Shown: positions 25,831 to 34,199 of the stretch, in pieces
How the letters are laid out: every line of letters begins with the position of its first letter
Numbering within the stretch: the stretch's first letter is position 1
Origin: Actinocatenispora thailandica
GTDB lineage: Bacteria > Actinomycetota > Actinomycetes > Mycobacteriales > Micromonosporaceae
NCBI RefSeq assembly: GCF_016865425.1
Contig: NZ_AP023355.1
Location: 6,198,198-6,262,197 of the forward strand
Reading direction: 5' to 3'
Length of the DNA: 64,000 nucleotides
Notes under the pieces: model-generated
What the model was told of the DNA's origin: nothing
What the model saw: the letters and a program-made list of their open reading frames with translations, nothing else
The model's database searches: none
Program-made: the position numbers and the translations under genes

Positions 25831-27183
25831 TCAGGCGCAGGCCCTGGTGCGGCGGCGGTTCTCCCCGATCGCGTCGGTGTAGACGTCGAGCAGGCCGTCC
25901 GCGGTGCGGTCCCAGGAGAACCGCCTGGCGTGATCGACGCCGGCGGCGGCCAGCGCGGCGCGGCGGTCCGGTGCGGCGAGCAGCTCACCGAGCACCGTCG
26001 CCCACCGCTGCGGGTCGTGCCCGTCGACCAGCACGCCGGTCTCGTCGTGCCGCACCGCCGTGGTCAGCCCGCCGACCGCGGCGGCCACCACCGGGGTACC
26101 GCAGGCCTGCGCCTCCAGCGCGACCAGCCCGAACGACTCGTTGTGGCTCGGCACGCAGACCAGGTCGGCGCACCGGTACAGCTCGGCGAGCCGGGCACCG
26201 GGCTGCGCCGGCAGGAACCGGACCCGGTCGGTGACGCCCAGCTCGGCGGCGAGCCCGCGCAGGTAGTCGGGTCGTGCGGTGGCGGTGCCGCTGGCGCCAC
26301 CGGCGACCACGGCGACGACCGGCCGGCCCAGCGCCGCCTCCCGGTCGCGCAGCCGGGCCAGCGCGCGCAGCAGCACGTCCGGCGCCTTCAGCGGCTGGAT
26401 CCGCCCGACGAACAGCACGATCAGCGCGTCGGTCGGCAGGTCGTGCCGCCGGCGCAGGTCGGCGGTGGTGTTCGGACCGGCCGCGGTGAACCGGTCGCCC
26501 GGCGTGAAGCACTCCAGGTCGACGCCGGGCAGCACGACCGACACCCGGCCCGGCTCCGCGCCGTACTGCCGGATCAGGTCGTCGGCCTCCGCGGCGGTGT
26601 TGGCGACCAGCCGGTCGGACTCGGCGACCACCTGGTCCTCGCCGATGATCCGGGTCGCCGGCTCGGCCCGGTCGCCGTCGGCGAGCTGCGCGTTCTTGAC
26701 CCGGCCAAGGGTGTGCGCGGTGTGCACCATCGGCACCCCCCACCGGTCCGCCACCAGGTAGCCGGCCTGGCCGGACAGCCAGTAGTGCGAGTGGACCAGG
26801 TCGTACCAACCGGCCGGGCGGGCCGCCTCGGCGCGCAGGATGCCGGCGGTGAACGCGCACAGCTGGGCCGGCAGGTCGGTCTTGGTCAGCCCCTCGTACG
26901 GCCCGGCCGGCACGTGCCGCACCCGCACCCCGTCGGCGAGCTGGGCGACCGGCGGCTCGCTGCTCGTGGTGGCCCGGGTGAAGATATCGACCGCGACGCC
27001 GCGGGCGGCGAGCCGCTTCGCCGCCTGCACGATGTACACGTTCATCCCGCCGGAGTCGCCGGTGCCCGGTTGGTGCAGCGGTGAGGTGTGCATGGACAGC
27101 AGCGCGATCCGGTGCGGGCGGTCGGCGTCCGGCCGGCCCGGCCCGGGGCACAGATGCACGTTCGGGGTGCCGCGCAAGACCAT
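25831..27183 (-). CDS. mshA: D-inositol-3-phosphate glycosyltransferase MshA
   Basis: A 450-residue GT-B, GT4-family glycosyltransferase. The N-terminal acceptor domain has the MshA signature [13 protein letters not shown], plus [13 protein letters not shown] and [12 protein letters not shown]. The C-terminal donor domain has [19 protein letters not shown] and the E-x7-E motif [14 protein letters not shown]. It transfers GlcNAc from UDP-GlcNAc to inositol-3-phosphate, the first step of mycothiol synthesis. A GGAGGACTG ribosome-binding site precedes ATG 27183. The other msh genes are not in the window, but a mycothiol-linked dehydrogenase is at 44008. Confidence 0.94.
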   Translation of the reverse strand: MVLRGTPNVHLCPGPGRPDADRPHRIALLSMHTSPLHQPGTGDSGGMNVYIVQAAKRLAARGVAVDIFTRATTSSEPPVAQLADGVRVRHVPAGPYEGLTKTDLPAQLCAFTAGILRAEAARPAGWYDLVHSHYWLSGQAGYLVADRWGVPMVHTAHTLGRVKNAQLADGDRAEPATRIIGEDQVVAESDRLVANTAAEADDLIRQYGAEPGRVSVVLPGVDLECFTPGDRFTAAGPNTTADLRRRHDLPTDALIVLFVGRIQPLKAPDVLLRALARLRDREAALGRPVVAVVAGGASGTATARPDYLRGLAAELGVTDRVRFLPAQPGARLAELYRCADLVCVPSHNESFGLVALEAQACGTPVVAAAVGGLTTAVRHDETGVLVDGHDPQRWATVLGELLAAPDRRAALAAAGVDHARRFSWDRTADGLLDVYTDAIGENRRRTRACA

Positions 27184-27287
27184 CAGTCCTCCTTCGATCC
27201 CCCGTACCCATCTTTGCCTGGTGATACGACAATCACCGAACTACCCGGGCCCGTCAGTGACGGATCTCGCATGGCAGGATCGGGATC

Positions 27288-28055
27288 ATGGCCGACACGA
27301 AACGACCGGTGGCCGTGGTCACCGGTGCCTCCAGCGGGATCGGTGCGGCGAGCGCCCGGCAACTGGCCGCCGCCGGCTACCACGTGGTCGCGGCGGCCCG
27401 GCGCGCCGACCGGCTCAGCGCGCTGGCCGCCGACCTCGACGGTACGGCGGTGACCTGCGACATCACCGACGCCGAGCAGGTGGCCTCGCTCGCCGACACG
27501 GTCGCCGGCCTGCCCGGCGAGCTGCGGGTGCTGGTCAACAACGCGGGCGGGGCGTACGGGCTGGAGCCGGTCGAGTCCGCCGACCTGGCCGACTGGGACA
27601 CCATGTGGCGGGTGAACGTGATCGGCACCCAGCGGGTCACCGCGGCACTGCTGCCGCAGCTGGTGGCCAGCCACCGCGGCACCATCGTCATGATCACCTC
27701 GACCGCCGCGTACGGGGTGTACGAGGGTGGCGCCGGCTACACCGCGGCGAAGCACGCCGAGCAGGCGGTGGCCGAGACACTGCGGCTGGAGCTCGCCGGC
27801 CGGCCGGTCCGGGTGGTCGAGATCGCCCCGGGCATGGTGGCGACCGAGGAGTTCTCGCTGACCCGGTTCCACGGCGACGCCGACCGCGCCGCGAAGGTGT
27901 ACGAGGGGGTCGCCGAGCCGCTGACCGCCGACGACGTCGCCGAATGCGTCCGCTGGTCGGTCGAGCTGCCGCAGCACGTCAACATCGACCGGCTGGTGGT
28001 GCGCCCGCTCGCCCAGGCCGGCCAGCACAAGGTCGTCAAGGGCAAGATCGGCTGA
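27288..28055 (+). CDS. SDR family NAD(P)-dependent oxidoreductase
   Basis: A 255-residue classical short-chain dehydrogenase: cofactor motif VTGASSGIGAAS (residues 11-22), NNAGG, catalytic Ser in ITSTAAYG and the YxxxK pair in GYTAAKHAEQ. Arg residues after the second strand (AARRADR) suggest NADP preference. It is close to the YdfG/serine dehydrogenase-like group. Divergent from mshA with 104 nt between; a small inverted repeat GGTGAT/ATCACC (27220-27237) lies in that gap. CAGGAT is 7 nt before the ATG, so the mRNA may be leaderless. Confidence 0.9.
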   Translation: MADTKRPVAVVTGASSGIGAASARQLAAAGYHVVAAARRADRLSALAADLDGTAVTCDITDAEQVASLADTVAGLPGELRVLVNNAGGAYGLEPVESADLADWDTMWRVNVIGTQRVTAALLPQLVASHRGTIVMITSTAAYGVYEGGAGYTAAKHAEQAVAETLRLELAGRPVRVVEIAPGMVATEEFSLTRFHGDADRAAKVYEGVAEPLTADDVAECVRWSVELPQHVNIDRLVVRPLAQAGQHKVVKGKIG

Positions 28056-28099
28056 GATGCTGCCGGGACGGCTCCCGAACCGCCGGCACGGCGGCTGAC

Positions 28100-28912
28100 G
28101 TGCCGGCGCGGCCGTTGGGTGCGATCACCCGGGGCACCACCAACCCGAACCGGCTGCGCCGGGTCGACCGGTACCTCGCGCACCGGTACGGCCGGCTGCT
28201 GCGCGGCGCCGCCGACCCGCTGGTGGTCGACCTCGGCTACGGGGCGTCGCCGGTGACCACCCTCGAACTCGCCGCCCGGCTGCGCGCCGCGGCACCGGCG
28301 GTACGGGTGGTCGGGTTGGAGATCGACCCGGCCCGGGTCGCGGTGGCCGCCGAGGCGGCCGATCCGCCGCGGGTAGAGTTCCGCCGCGGCGGGTTCGAGC
28401 TGGCCGGGCTGCGACCGGTGCTGGTGCGCGCGTTGAACGTGCTCCGGCAGTACGACGAGGCCGAGGTGCCGGCGGCCTGGACGGCACTGCGGCAGGGGCT
28501 GGCGGCCGGCGGCGCCGCGATCGACGGTACCTGCGACGAACTGGGCCGGCTCGCCTGCTGGGTGACGCTGACCGCCGCCGGACCGGTCGCCCTCACCCTC
28601 GCCGCCCGGCTGTCTACTTTGGACCATCCGGCGATGTTCGCGGAACGGCTGCCGAAGGCGCTGATCCACCGCAACGTGCCCGGCGAGCCGGTCCACGACT
28701 TCCTGTCCACACTGGACGCATGCTGGCGGGACGCCGCGCCGTACGCCGCCTTCGGGGCGCGGCAACGGTTCGCGACGGCGGTACGGGCGACCCGGGCCGC
28801 CGGCTGGCCGATCGACCCGGAACCGGACCGCTGGCGCCGCGGCGAGCTCACCGTCGGCTGGCCCGCGGTCGCTCCGGCAGCAGCATCCGACACCCGACAG
28901 AGAGGCAGGTAA
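28100..28912 (+). CDS. Class I SAM-dependent methyltransferase-like protein
   Basis: A 270-residue protein with PLVVDLGYGASPVTTLELAARL (SAM motif I) and VVGLEIDPARVAVA (motif II, acidic residue for ribose). It then has VEFRRGGFELAG and LNVLRQYDEAEVPAAW. It begins RGTTNPNRLRRVDRYLA and ends in a low-complexity tail. The family is conserved in actinomycetes upstream of small yrhK-like genes but the substrate is not known. GTG 28100 follows the SDR stop by 44 nt, so an operon is possible. Confidence 0.8.
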   Translation: MPARPLGAITRGTTNPNRLRRVDRYLAHRYGRLLRGAADPLVVDLGYGASPVTTLELAARLRAAAPAVRVVGLEIDPARVAVAAEAADPPRVEFRRGGFELAGLRPVLVRALNVLRQYDEAEVPAAWTALRQGLAAGGAAIDGTCDELGRLACWVTLTAAGPVALTLAARLSTLDHPAMFAERLPKALIHRNVPGEPVHDFLSTLDACWRDAAPYAAFGARQRFATAVRATRAAGWPIDPEPDRWRRGELTVGWPAVAPAAASDTRQRGR

Positions 28913-28916
28913 GGCC

Positions 28917-29222
28917 GTGTCCACCGACAGTGCGGACCACCACGGCAACACATCGCCGCTGGTGCTCCACGTCGGCCGCGAGGAGCTGATCATCCGGCAG
29001 CGGTACGAGGTGGTCAGCATCCTCAACGACATCCTCGTCGGCGGCTGGTTCCTCGTCGGCAGCGTGCTGTTCTTCTTTCCGGCGCGCAACAACCTGGCGA
29101 TCTGGCTGTTCGTGATCGGCAGCATCGAGATGTTGATCCGCCCGCTGATCCGGCTCGCCCGCCGGATCCACCTGCAACGGCTGCACCCGCGGCTCTCACC
29201 GGAGACGACGCGCGACTTCTAG
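28917..29222 (+). CDS. YrhK-like small membrane protein
   Basis: A 101-residue protein with two hydrophobic segments (about 41-58, ILVGGWFLVGSVLFFF, and 64-80, LAIWLFVIGSIEMLIRPL) matching the YrhK domain. The hydrophilic N-terminus contains VLHVGREELIIRQRYEV, typical of actinobacterial members. The GTG start lies 4 nt after the methyltransferase stop, suggesting translational coupling. Function unknown. Confidence 0.8.
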   Translation: MSTDSADHHGNTSPLVLHVGREELIIRQRYEVVSILNDILVGGWFLVGSVLFFFPARNNLAIWLFVIGSIEMLIRPLIRLARRIHLQRLHPRLSPETTRDF

Positions 29223-29295
29223 GGGCTGTCTCGAAGTCCCCGACCGGCCGGGCCCGGGACACTCGCCACAGCCCGGGTACGGGCATTCGGCCGGG

Positions 29296-29330
29296 CCCTC
29301 CCGCCGGCTAGCCGGCACCCGGCGGGAGGG
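29296..29330. terminator. Bidirectional stem-loop terminator
   Basis: CCCTCCCGCCGG (29296-29307) pairs perfectly with CCGGCGGGAGGG (29319-29330). It lies between convergent genes and overlaps the last codons of the CPT-like gene. Confidence 0.65.
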
Positions 29331-29835
29331 CGGCGACGATCTGGCGGGCGCAGGCGTCCGGGTCGGTGGCCGTGGCGTCGACGACCAGGTCGTAGGCCAT
29401 CCCCTCGTGCACCCGGACGGCCTGGTCCGCGGCCATCCCGGCGATCCGGTCACCGCGCGCGGCCTCCCGGGCCGCCGCGACCACCGGATCGCAGCGCACG
29501 CCCACCCACAGCACGTCGAGGCCGGCCAGGGCCGACCGCCACCGCTGCTGCCCGACCGCCCCGGACAGCAGCACCTCGTCGACGATCAGGTGCGCGCCGG
29601 CCTTCGCCATCGCGGCCAGGCCGGCCATCCAGGTCTCCTCCAGCCGGCGGAACACCGGGCCGACCACGACCGCACCGGACGGGTCGAACTCGATGCCGCC
29701 CCCGGTGGCCGGCAACGCCGCGACGAACGTGTCCACCCCGAACGTCAGCCACGGTTCACTCAGCGCGGCCTGCAGCGCCCGGGCGATGCTCGACTTGCCG
29801 GAGCTGGACCCGCCGTTCAGGAAGATCACGTCCAC
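29308..29835 (-). CDS. Chloramphenicol phosphotransferase-like kinase
   Basis: A 175-residue P-loop kinase: MDVIFLNGGSSSGKSSIARAL (Walker A), VDTFVAALP with the catalytic-base Asp position, LIVDEVLLSG (Walker B) and VLWVGVRCDPVVAAAREAARGDR. The layout matches the CPT family, whose founding member phosphorylates chloramphenicol O-3'. Many members are not resistance enzymes, so resistance is not implied here. The stop overlaps a terminator hairpin. Confidence 0.82.
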   Translation of the reverse strand: MDVIFLNGGSSSGKSSIARALQAALSEPWLTFGVDTFVAALPATGGGIEFDPSGAVVVGPVFRRLEETWMAGLAAMAKAGAHLIVDEVLLSGAVGQQRWRSALAGLDVLWVGVRCDPVVAAAREAARGDRIAGMAADQAVRVHEGMAYDLVVDATATDPDACARQIVAALPPGAG

Positions 29836-30011
29836 GACCGGTCACCGTAGCCGGGACGGCCCGGCGGGACGACCCATATCCGGGTGGTCGCTTCGGCGAG
29901 CGTGTTCGGCGGAGCTTCGCCCCGATGTCATCCGCGGTACATCGGTGCCGGCACAGGATGTTTCTCGGTTGCCGGCGGAGCCCTCCGCCGGGCCCGAACC
30001 AAGGAGGACGC

Positions 30012-31574
30012 GTGCGGAAGACGATGGCCGGGGTCGCCGCGGCGGTGGCCGTGCTCGGCGTGGGTACCAGCGCCTGGGCCGGCCCCGCTGCCGGCCGGAC
30101 GGCGTACCAGGTGCGGGCCGGGCACGCGGTGCGGGTGGCGACGCACGGCCAGCCGGTGCGCTACACCCAGCCGGCGCACGGCACCGTGGACATCGGCGCG
30201 GACGGCCGGCTGCGCTACCACGCGGCGGCCGGGTACACCGGGACGGACAGCTTCACGTACACCGCGAGCGACGCGGTCTCGCTCTACCGGCAGCAGGTCC
30301 CGCCGCTCGGCACCGTCGGCGGCGTGTCGATCAGCGGCGAGGCGTACGGGTCGGCGCTCGCCCCGGCGCCGCGGCACCGGGACGAGTTCTACGGACTGAC
30401 CGACCGCGGGCCGAACGTGGACGGGCCGGACGACAGCAAGGTCGAGCCGCTGCCCGACTTCGCGCCGAGCATCGGGCTGTTCAAGCTGCGTGGCGGCAAG
30501 GCGGTACGGCTGCGCACGATCACGCTGCGCGCCCCGGACGGCACCCCGTACAACGGCCGGGTGAACACCGTGGCCGACACCGGCGAGACCATCACCGACC
30601 TGGCCGGTCACCCGCTCGCTCCCTCGCCGTACGGGTACGACCCGGAGGGTCTCGTCGCCGCGGCCGACGGCACGTTCTGGGTCTCCGACGAGTACGGACC
30701 GTTCGTCACGCACTTCGACGCGCGGGGGCGGCAGCTCGAACGGCTCTCCCCGTACGACGGGAGCCTGCCGGCGGAGCTGAGGCACCGCAAGCCCAACAAG
30801 GGCATGGAGGGGCTGACGATCACGCCGGACGGGCACACCCTGGTCGGCGTGCTGCAGTCGCCGTTGCAGGTGCCCGACCTCACCGAGAAGGTGAAGAACG
30901 TCGCGCTGACCCGCATCGTCACCTACGACCTGCGCACCGGCGTCAGCCACGAGTACCCCTACCTGCTGCACGATCCGGACCAGAACGACACCGCGGTCAG
31001 CGAGATCACCGCCCTGTCGGCGACCCGCTTCCTGGTCGACGAGCGGGACGGTGCGGTCGAGCCGGGCGCGAACAAGAAGCTGTACCAGGTGGACCTGTCC
31101 GGGGCGACCGATGTCGGTCCACATGCGACAGTGCCGGGTGCCCGCTACGACCCCGATCTCGGCCTCACCGTCGACGGGCAGTCGCTGGAGCAGCTGGCCG
31201 GCCGGCACGGCACCGCCGAGACCGCCGCCATCCTCACTGCCCACGGCATCACCTCGGTGGCCAGCACGCTGCGCCTCGACGTCGGCGCGCTGACCACCTC
31301 GCTCGGCCCGAACGGGCAGTTCTTCGGCCACGACAAGGTCGAGGGCGTCGCCACCACGAACGGTGGCCGAACGCTGGCCCTCAGCAACGACAACGACTTC
31401 GGCCTGGACGGCCTGACCAACGACACCCCGCCGTACGCGTTGCGCGTCAAGTCGCTGCCCACCGGCGTTCAGGACACCGGCGAGTACCTCGCCATCGACA
31501 TGTCCAAAGTGGACAGTTCAACCTGGACGGTACCCACCCGCACCGTCACCGTGCAGGTGCGCGTCCACCGCTGA
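30012..31574 (+). CDS. Exported esterase/phytase-like protein with Ig-like domain
   Basis: A 520-residue secreted protein. A signal peptide (VRKTMAGVAAAVAVLGVGTSAWAG) is followed by a small cadherin/Ig-like repeat (about 28-78, GTDSFTYTASD). The large phytase-like beta-propeller domain then carries FYGLTDRGPNVD, YGYDPEGLVAAADGTFWVSDEYGPFV and KPNKGMEGLTITPDG. Such 'esterase-like activity of phytase' proteins are extracellular phosphoesterase candidates. The GTG start has an AGGAGG ribosome-binding site at 7 nt. It may be a phosphate-scavenging enzyme like the nucleotidase at 3926; no PHO box was seen upstream. Confidence 0.86.
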   Translation: MRKTMAGVAAAVAVLGVGTSAWAGPAAGRTAYQVRAGHAVRVATHGQPVRYTQPAHGTVDIGADGRLRYHAAAGYTGTDSFTYTASDAVSLYRQQVPPLGTVGGVSISGEAYGSALAPAPRHRDEFYGLTDRGPNVDGPDDSKVEPLPDFAPSIGLFKLRGGKAVRLRTITLRAPDGTPYNGRVNTVADTGETITDLAGHPLAPSPYGYDPEGLVAAADGTFWVSDEYGPFVTHFDARGRQLERLSPYDGSLPAELRHRKPNKGMEGLTITPDGHTLVGVLQSPLQVPDLTEKVKNVALTRIVTYDLRTGVSHEYPYLLHDPDQNDTAVSEITALSATRFLVDERDGAVEPGANKKLYQVDLSGATDVGPHATVPGARYDPDLGLTVDGQSLEQLAGRHGTAETAAILTAHGITSVASTLRLDVGALTTSLGPNGQFFGHDKVEGVATTNGGRTLALSNDNDFGLDGLTNDTPPYALRVKSLPTGVQDTGEYLAIDMSKVDSSTWTVPTRTVTVQVRVHR

Positions 31575-31589
31575 CCCCGACCGCAGCAC

Positions 31590-31621
31590 CCGGCGCCCCG
31601 GCCGACCAGCCGGGGCGCCGG
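31590..31621. terminator. Stem-loop after phytase-like gene
   Basis: CCGGCGCCCCGGC pairs perfectly with GCCGGGGCGCCGG around a CGACCA loop, 15 nt after the stop. No U-tract follows, as usual at this GC content. Confidence 0.7.
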
Positions 31622-31736
31622 CCCGCTCGCTGCGCAGGCCGGAGGAGCCGACAACCTCGAAGAGTGATCGAAGCCATACGGATCAGCTCGGCCGCTGTCG
31701 CACTTTGCCGTCCCGTTCATCACACCCCGTCGCTAG

Positions 31737-32036
31737 CGTCACGTTCATGCCCTCCATCTACCCGACGACGGCGCCTGCCGGTATCTGGAGGAACTGATGT
31801 CCACGCACACCTTCGAGTACCAGAGCGAGTACGCGCGCCGCCTCCGCGCCGAAGGCGAAGCCCAGGGCGAGGCCAGAGGCGAGGCCAAGGCGTTGTTGCT
31901 GATCCTCGGCGCACGGGAGTGGCAGGTCACCGGCGATCTTCGGCGGCGCGTCGACGGGTGTACGGACTCAGACCAGCTCAACCGCTGGCTGGTGCGAGCG
32001 GCCAACGCGACGTCCCTGGACGAGGTCTTCGACTGA
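31737..32036 (+). pseudogene. 5'-truncated Rpn/PD-(D/E)XK nuclease-family remnant
   Basis: The open frame begins right after TAG 31734-31736 and reads LPDDGACRYLEELMSTHTF, then EYQSEYARRLRAEGEAQGEA and a C-terminal CTDSDQLNRWLVRAANATSL. This is the typical tail of Rpn-like recombination-promoting nuclease/transposase-derived proteins of about 300 residues; the catalytic N-terminus is gone. An internal ATG at 31797, preceded by GGAGGAACTG, could still give a 79-residue protein, so translation of the stub is possible. The frame upstream of the ATG carries family sequence, which is the evidence for truncation. Confidence 0.7.
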
Positions 32037-32046
32037 GAACGACGGC

Positions 32047-32079
32047 AGAGCGGCCCCGGTCATCGACCGGGGCCGCTCT
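32047..32079. terminator. Bidirectional stem-loop terminator
   Basis: AGAGCGGCCCCGGTC pairs perfectly (15 bp) with 32065-32079 around an ATC loop, exactly between the convergent Rpn remnant and DUF397 genes. Confidence 0.8.
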
Positions 32080-32081
32080 CG

Positions 32082-32273
32082 TCACCGGGCCGTTTTGAGC
32101 GCGCTGGTGAAAGCGGACCAGGCCGTCGGGGTCACCAGCAACGCCGGGCCGGACGGGTCCTTGCTGTCGCGTACCGCCACCACACCGGGCAGGTTCCCGG
32201 CCACCTCGACACAGTTACCGCCGCTGCCGCCGGATCGGCTCGACTTCCGCCACCGGGCGTCTCGCAGCTCCAT
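32082..32273 (-). CDS. DUF397 domain protein
   Basis: A 63-residue protein with the DUF397 pattern WRKSSRSGGSGGNCVEVA, VAVRDSKDPSGPALLVTP and a final WSAFTSALK. DUF397 proteins pair with XRE/DUF5753 regulators in actinomycetes (for example the WhiJ group) and may work like antitoxin or co-regulator partners. It starts 3 nt after the XRE gene stop, so the two are one operon. Confidence 0.92.
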   Translation of the reverse strand: MELRDARWRKSSRSGGSGGNCVEVAGNLPGVVAVRDSKDPSGPALLVTPTAWSAFTSALKTAR

Positions 32274-32276
32274 CCG

Positions 32277-33134
32277 CTACCACTCCTTCGCCGTCGCTTC
32301 GATGAAGTCCCGCGACCGCTCCGGGTCGAGGGAGCGCGTGTTGAGATCGCGCATGATGAACTCGTAGCGCGCCAGTTCCTTCGACTTGTCCAGGTACAGC
32401 GCACCAGTGGCGCCTTCGACGTAGACGAGGTCAGGCTCCGCGAACGCCTCCGGGAAGCCCAACAGGACGAAAGTACCTTCGGTACCCGCGTGCGCACCTG
32501 CCGCGAATGGCAGCACCCTGATCGTCACGTTGGGCAGATCGGTCCACCGGATCAGTTGCGCCAACTGCCGACGCATCACCGCTGCGCCGCCAAATGCTGA
32601 CCGCAGCAACGACTCGTTGATGATCACATCGAATCTTGGAACGCTCGGCGACTCCCGCGTCAGGAGCGACTGCCGATCAATTCGTAGCTGTACCCGACGC
32701 TCGATTTCGTCGTCCGAATCATCTGACGCGGCTCGGTAGACAGCCCGCGCATAGTCGGCTGTCTGCAGCAGTCCGGGCAGTGCGTCGGACGCGTAGGTCC
32801 GAATCCGATCGGCGGCCTGCTCGAAGCTGACGTACATTTCGAACCAGTCGGGGATCACGTCGCCGCGGCTGTGCCACCAGCCTTTGTTGCGCGACTCCGC
32901 CGACAGCGCGAGCAGCACCTCGCGCATCTCGTCGGACGCCCTGAGCACCTGGGTCAGGGACAGCACGTCGGAGCGGACCACCGGCGACTGGCCGGTCTCG
33001 ATCCGCCACACCTTGGACCGGTGCCAGCCGAGTTCGGCGGCCAACTCGTCGGCGGTCACTCCGGCGCCGTCACGCAGCGCACGCAACTGCCGGCCCAACT
33101 GCCGCCGGGGAATCGCCGAGCCCACATCCGTCAT
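32277..33134 (-). CDS. XRE helix-turn-helix regulator with DUF5753
   Basis: A 285-residue regulator. The XRE helix-turn-helix is at residues 9-70 (LGRQLRALRDGAGVTADELA, WHRSKVWRIETGQSP). The DUF5753 domain (about 90-275) contains ALPGLLQTADYARAVYR, VIINESLLRSAFGGA, IRVLPFAAGAHAG and LDPERSRDFIEATAKEW. This WhiJ-like architecture is greatly expanded in Streptomyces and relatives and linked with development. A GGAGGTTGCG site precedes ATG 33134. Inverted repeats in the upstream region are candidate binding sites, and the divergent small genes are candidate targets. Confidence 0.93.
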   Translation of the reverse strand: MTDVGSAIPRRQLGRQLRALRDGAGVTADELAAELGWHRSKVWRIETGQSPVVRSDVLSLTQVLRASDEMREVLLALSAESRNKGWWHSRGDVIPDWFEMYVSFEQAADRIRTYASDALPGLLQTADYARAVYRAASDDSDDEIERRVQLRIDRQSLLTRESPSVPRFDVIINESLLRSAFGGAAVMRRQLAQLIRWTDLPNVTIRVLPFAAGAHAGTEGTFVLLGFPEAFAEPDLVYVEGATGALYLDKSKELARYEFIMRDLNTRSLDPERSRDFIEATAKEW

Positions 33135-33156
33135 CGCAACCTCCGCAAGGATGAAG

Positions 33157-33221
33157 TGTCGCATACGGAACCCAGGAGTCACACCATGCAACACCGACTC
33201 TGGATTACGCAACATGCGACA
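33157..33221. promoter_or_regulatory. Spaced inverted repeat upstream of XRE gene
   Basis: TGTCGCAT (33157-33164) and ATGCGACA (33214-33221) are exact inverse copies 49 nt apart, with a near-copy ATGCAACA at 33186. They lie in the AT-richer 372-nt divergent region (33135-33506) between the XRE gene and the small-gene cluster. They are candidate autoregulatory sites. Confidence 0.5.
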
Positions 33222-33251
33222 GAATCTGACACAAAGAATTCCTGACAATGA

Positions 33252-33293
33252 ACAACGTAAAACGTTGTACAAGCCCAGCGGGCACGCTAATGT
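33252..33293 (+). promoter_or_regulatory. Promoter with operator palindrome for small-gene cluster
   Basis: TTGTAC (33265-33270), a 17-bp spacer and TAATGT (33288-33293) form a good sigma-70 promoter pointing right. A perfect inverted repeat, ACAACGT-AAA-ACGTTGT (33252-33268), overlaps the -35 box, so a dimeric repressor bound there would block it. Confidence 0.65.
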
Positions 33294-33506
33294 CCGCTCG
33301 TCGGACGTGACGTTGCGCCGGAGCATCCACTGCGAAGCGTGACGACACTCGACCCGGCCGGACCCGGTGACTCCCCCGTCGCGACGTCCGGCCGGTAGCC
33401 GGTCCCTCTCCGTCGTACCCGGAGAGGGACCGGCCCGGCGGGGCGCGGTGAGCCGCCAAGCATCCACCACGCCCCGGACCCCATCGAGCCGATCGGAGAG
33501 ACCGTG

Positions 33507-33620
33507 ATGGAGTTCGTTCACCGTACCGTTTGCGCGTTGCGAACGGTAGCCGACCGATACCGCACCGCACTGGAACGGTTGCGCCGCAACGACTACGACC
33601 CAGCCGGGTGGTGGCGATGA
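33507..33620 (+). CDS. 37-residue small protein
   Basis: ATG GAG TTC to TGA 33620 encodes a basic, Arg-rich 37-mer (VCALRTVADRYRTALERLRR, ending DPAGWWR). A GGAGAG ribosome-binding site lies 6-9 nt upstream, and the stop overlaps the next ATG in an ATGA. The helix looks amphipathic. No family recognised. Position and overlap, not homology, support it. Confidence 0.5.
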   Translation: MEFVHRTVCALRTVADRYRTALERLRRNDYDPAGWWR

Positions 33621-33895
33621 GCCCGCTGACCGCCGCGGCCGTGGCCACCCTCGCCGTACTGCTCGTGCTGCTCGCCGCCGCGGCCGCAGTCGTGACCGCC
33701 GTCGAGGCGCTGTCCCGCGCGCTGCGCCGCCGGCGAGCACGCATCGCCGCGCTGCCCGCGGTGCGCCCGACCGATCCGTACCGGCCGGCGCACACGAACG
33801 TGCCACCGCCGGAACGTCAGGCCGACCCGTATCGACAGGCGCTCCGGCTGGCCAGCCACCGCGCGCCGACCGGAGCCCCGTCATGGCCGCGGTGA
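33617..33895 (+). CDS. Small single-span membrane protein
   Basis: A 92-residue protein with an N-terminal membrane segment (AAAVATLAVLLVLLAAAAAVV, about residues 6-26), a basic cytoplasmic stretch (RALRRRRARIAALP) and a Pro/Arg-rich tail with two similar DPYR motifs (TDPYRPAH, ADPYRQAL). It overlaps the genes on both sides (4 nt and 13 nt). No family recognised. Confidence 0.6.
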   Translation: MSPLTAAAVATLAVLLVLLAAAAAVVTAVEALSRALRRRRARIAALPAVRPTDPYRPAHTNVPPPERQADPYRQALRLASHRAPTGAPSWPR

Positions 33896-34152
33896 CCGGC
33901 CGGCTGCCGGCCGTCGGCGATCTGGTCTGGATCACCGAACGGGCCCTGCTACGCCCCGGCGACCAACCGGTACGGCACTGGCGGGTGATCGCCGTCGAAC
34001 TCGACCCGGACCGACCCGGCTGCTGCCGCCTCCTCGGCTGGGACGCCGATCGGCATGGCCGACCCGGCTACGAGGGCGAGACCTGGCGCACGGTTCGCGT
34101 CGACGGACTCACCATCCAACCCGGCGCAACTGCTGGGCCCGGTCCCGGATGA
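33883..34152 (+). CDS. Small protein of unknown function
   Basis: An 89-residue protein: LPAVGDLVWITERALLRPGD, HWRVIAVELDPDRPGCCRLLGW and a C-terminal ETWRTVRVDGLTI. It reads like an SH3-like beta barrel. It resembles in layout the 79-residue protein at 62337 (GDQVWISPAAG, SWWALVVSTTP). It overlaps the preceding gene by 13 nt. Such small proteins accompany XRE-DUF397 loci in relatives, from memory. Function unknown. Confidence 0.6.
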   Translation: MAAVTGRLPAVGDLVWITERALLRPGDQPVRHWRVIAVELDPDRPGCCRLLGWDADRHGRPGYEGETWRTVRVDGLTIQPGATAGPGPG

Positions 34153-34156
34153 CGAC

Positions 34157-34185
34157 GAAGGCCCGGCCCTCGGGGCCGGGCCTTC
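34157..34185. terminator. Bidirectional stem-loop terminator
   Basis: GAAGGCCCGGCCC pairs perfectly with GGGCCGGGCCTTC around TCG, 5 nt after the small gene stop and 15 nt before the ccsB stop. Flanking GACGAC/GTCGTC can extend it past a bulge. Confidence 0.85.
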
Positions 34186-34199
34186 GGAGTCGTCCCGGG

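Noticed and set aside
29308-29835. Chloramphenicol resistance gene
   Set aside because: Only family-level similarity to CPT; P-loop kinases of this type are common and resistance cannot be inferred.
31747-31797. Short frame from ATG 31747
   Set aside because: It ends after 16 codons and lies in a different frame from the Rpn-family sequence.
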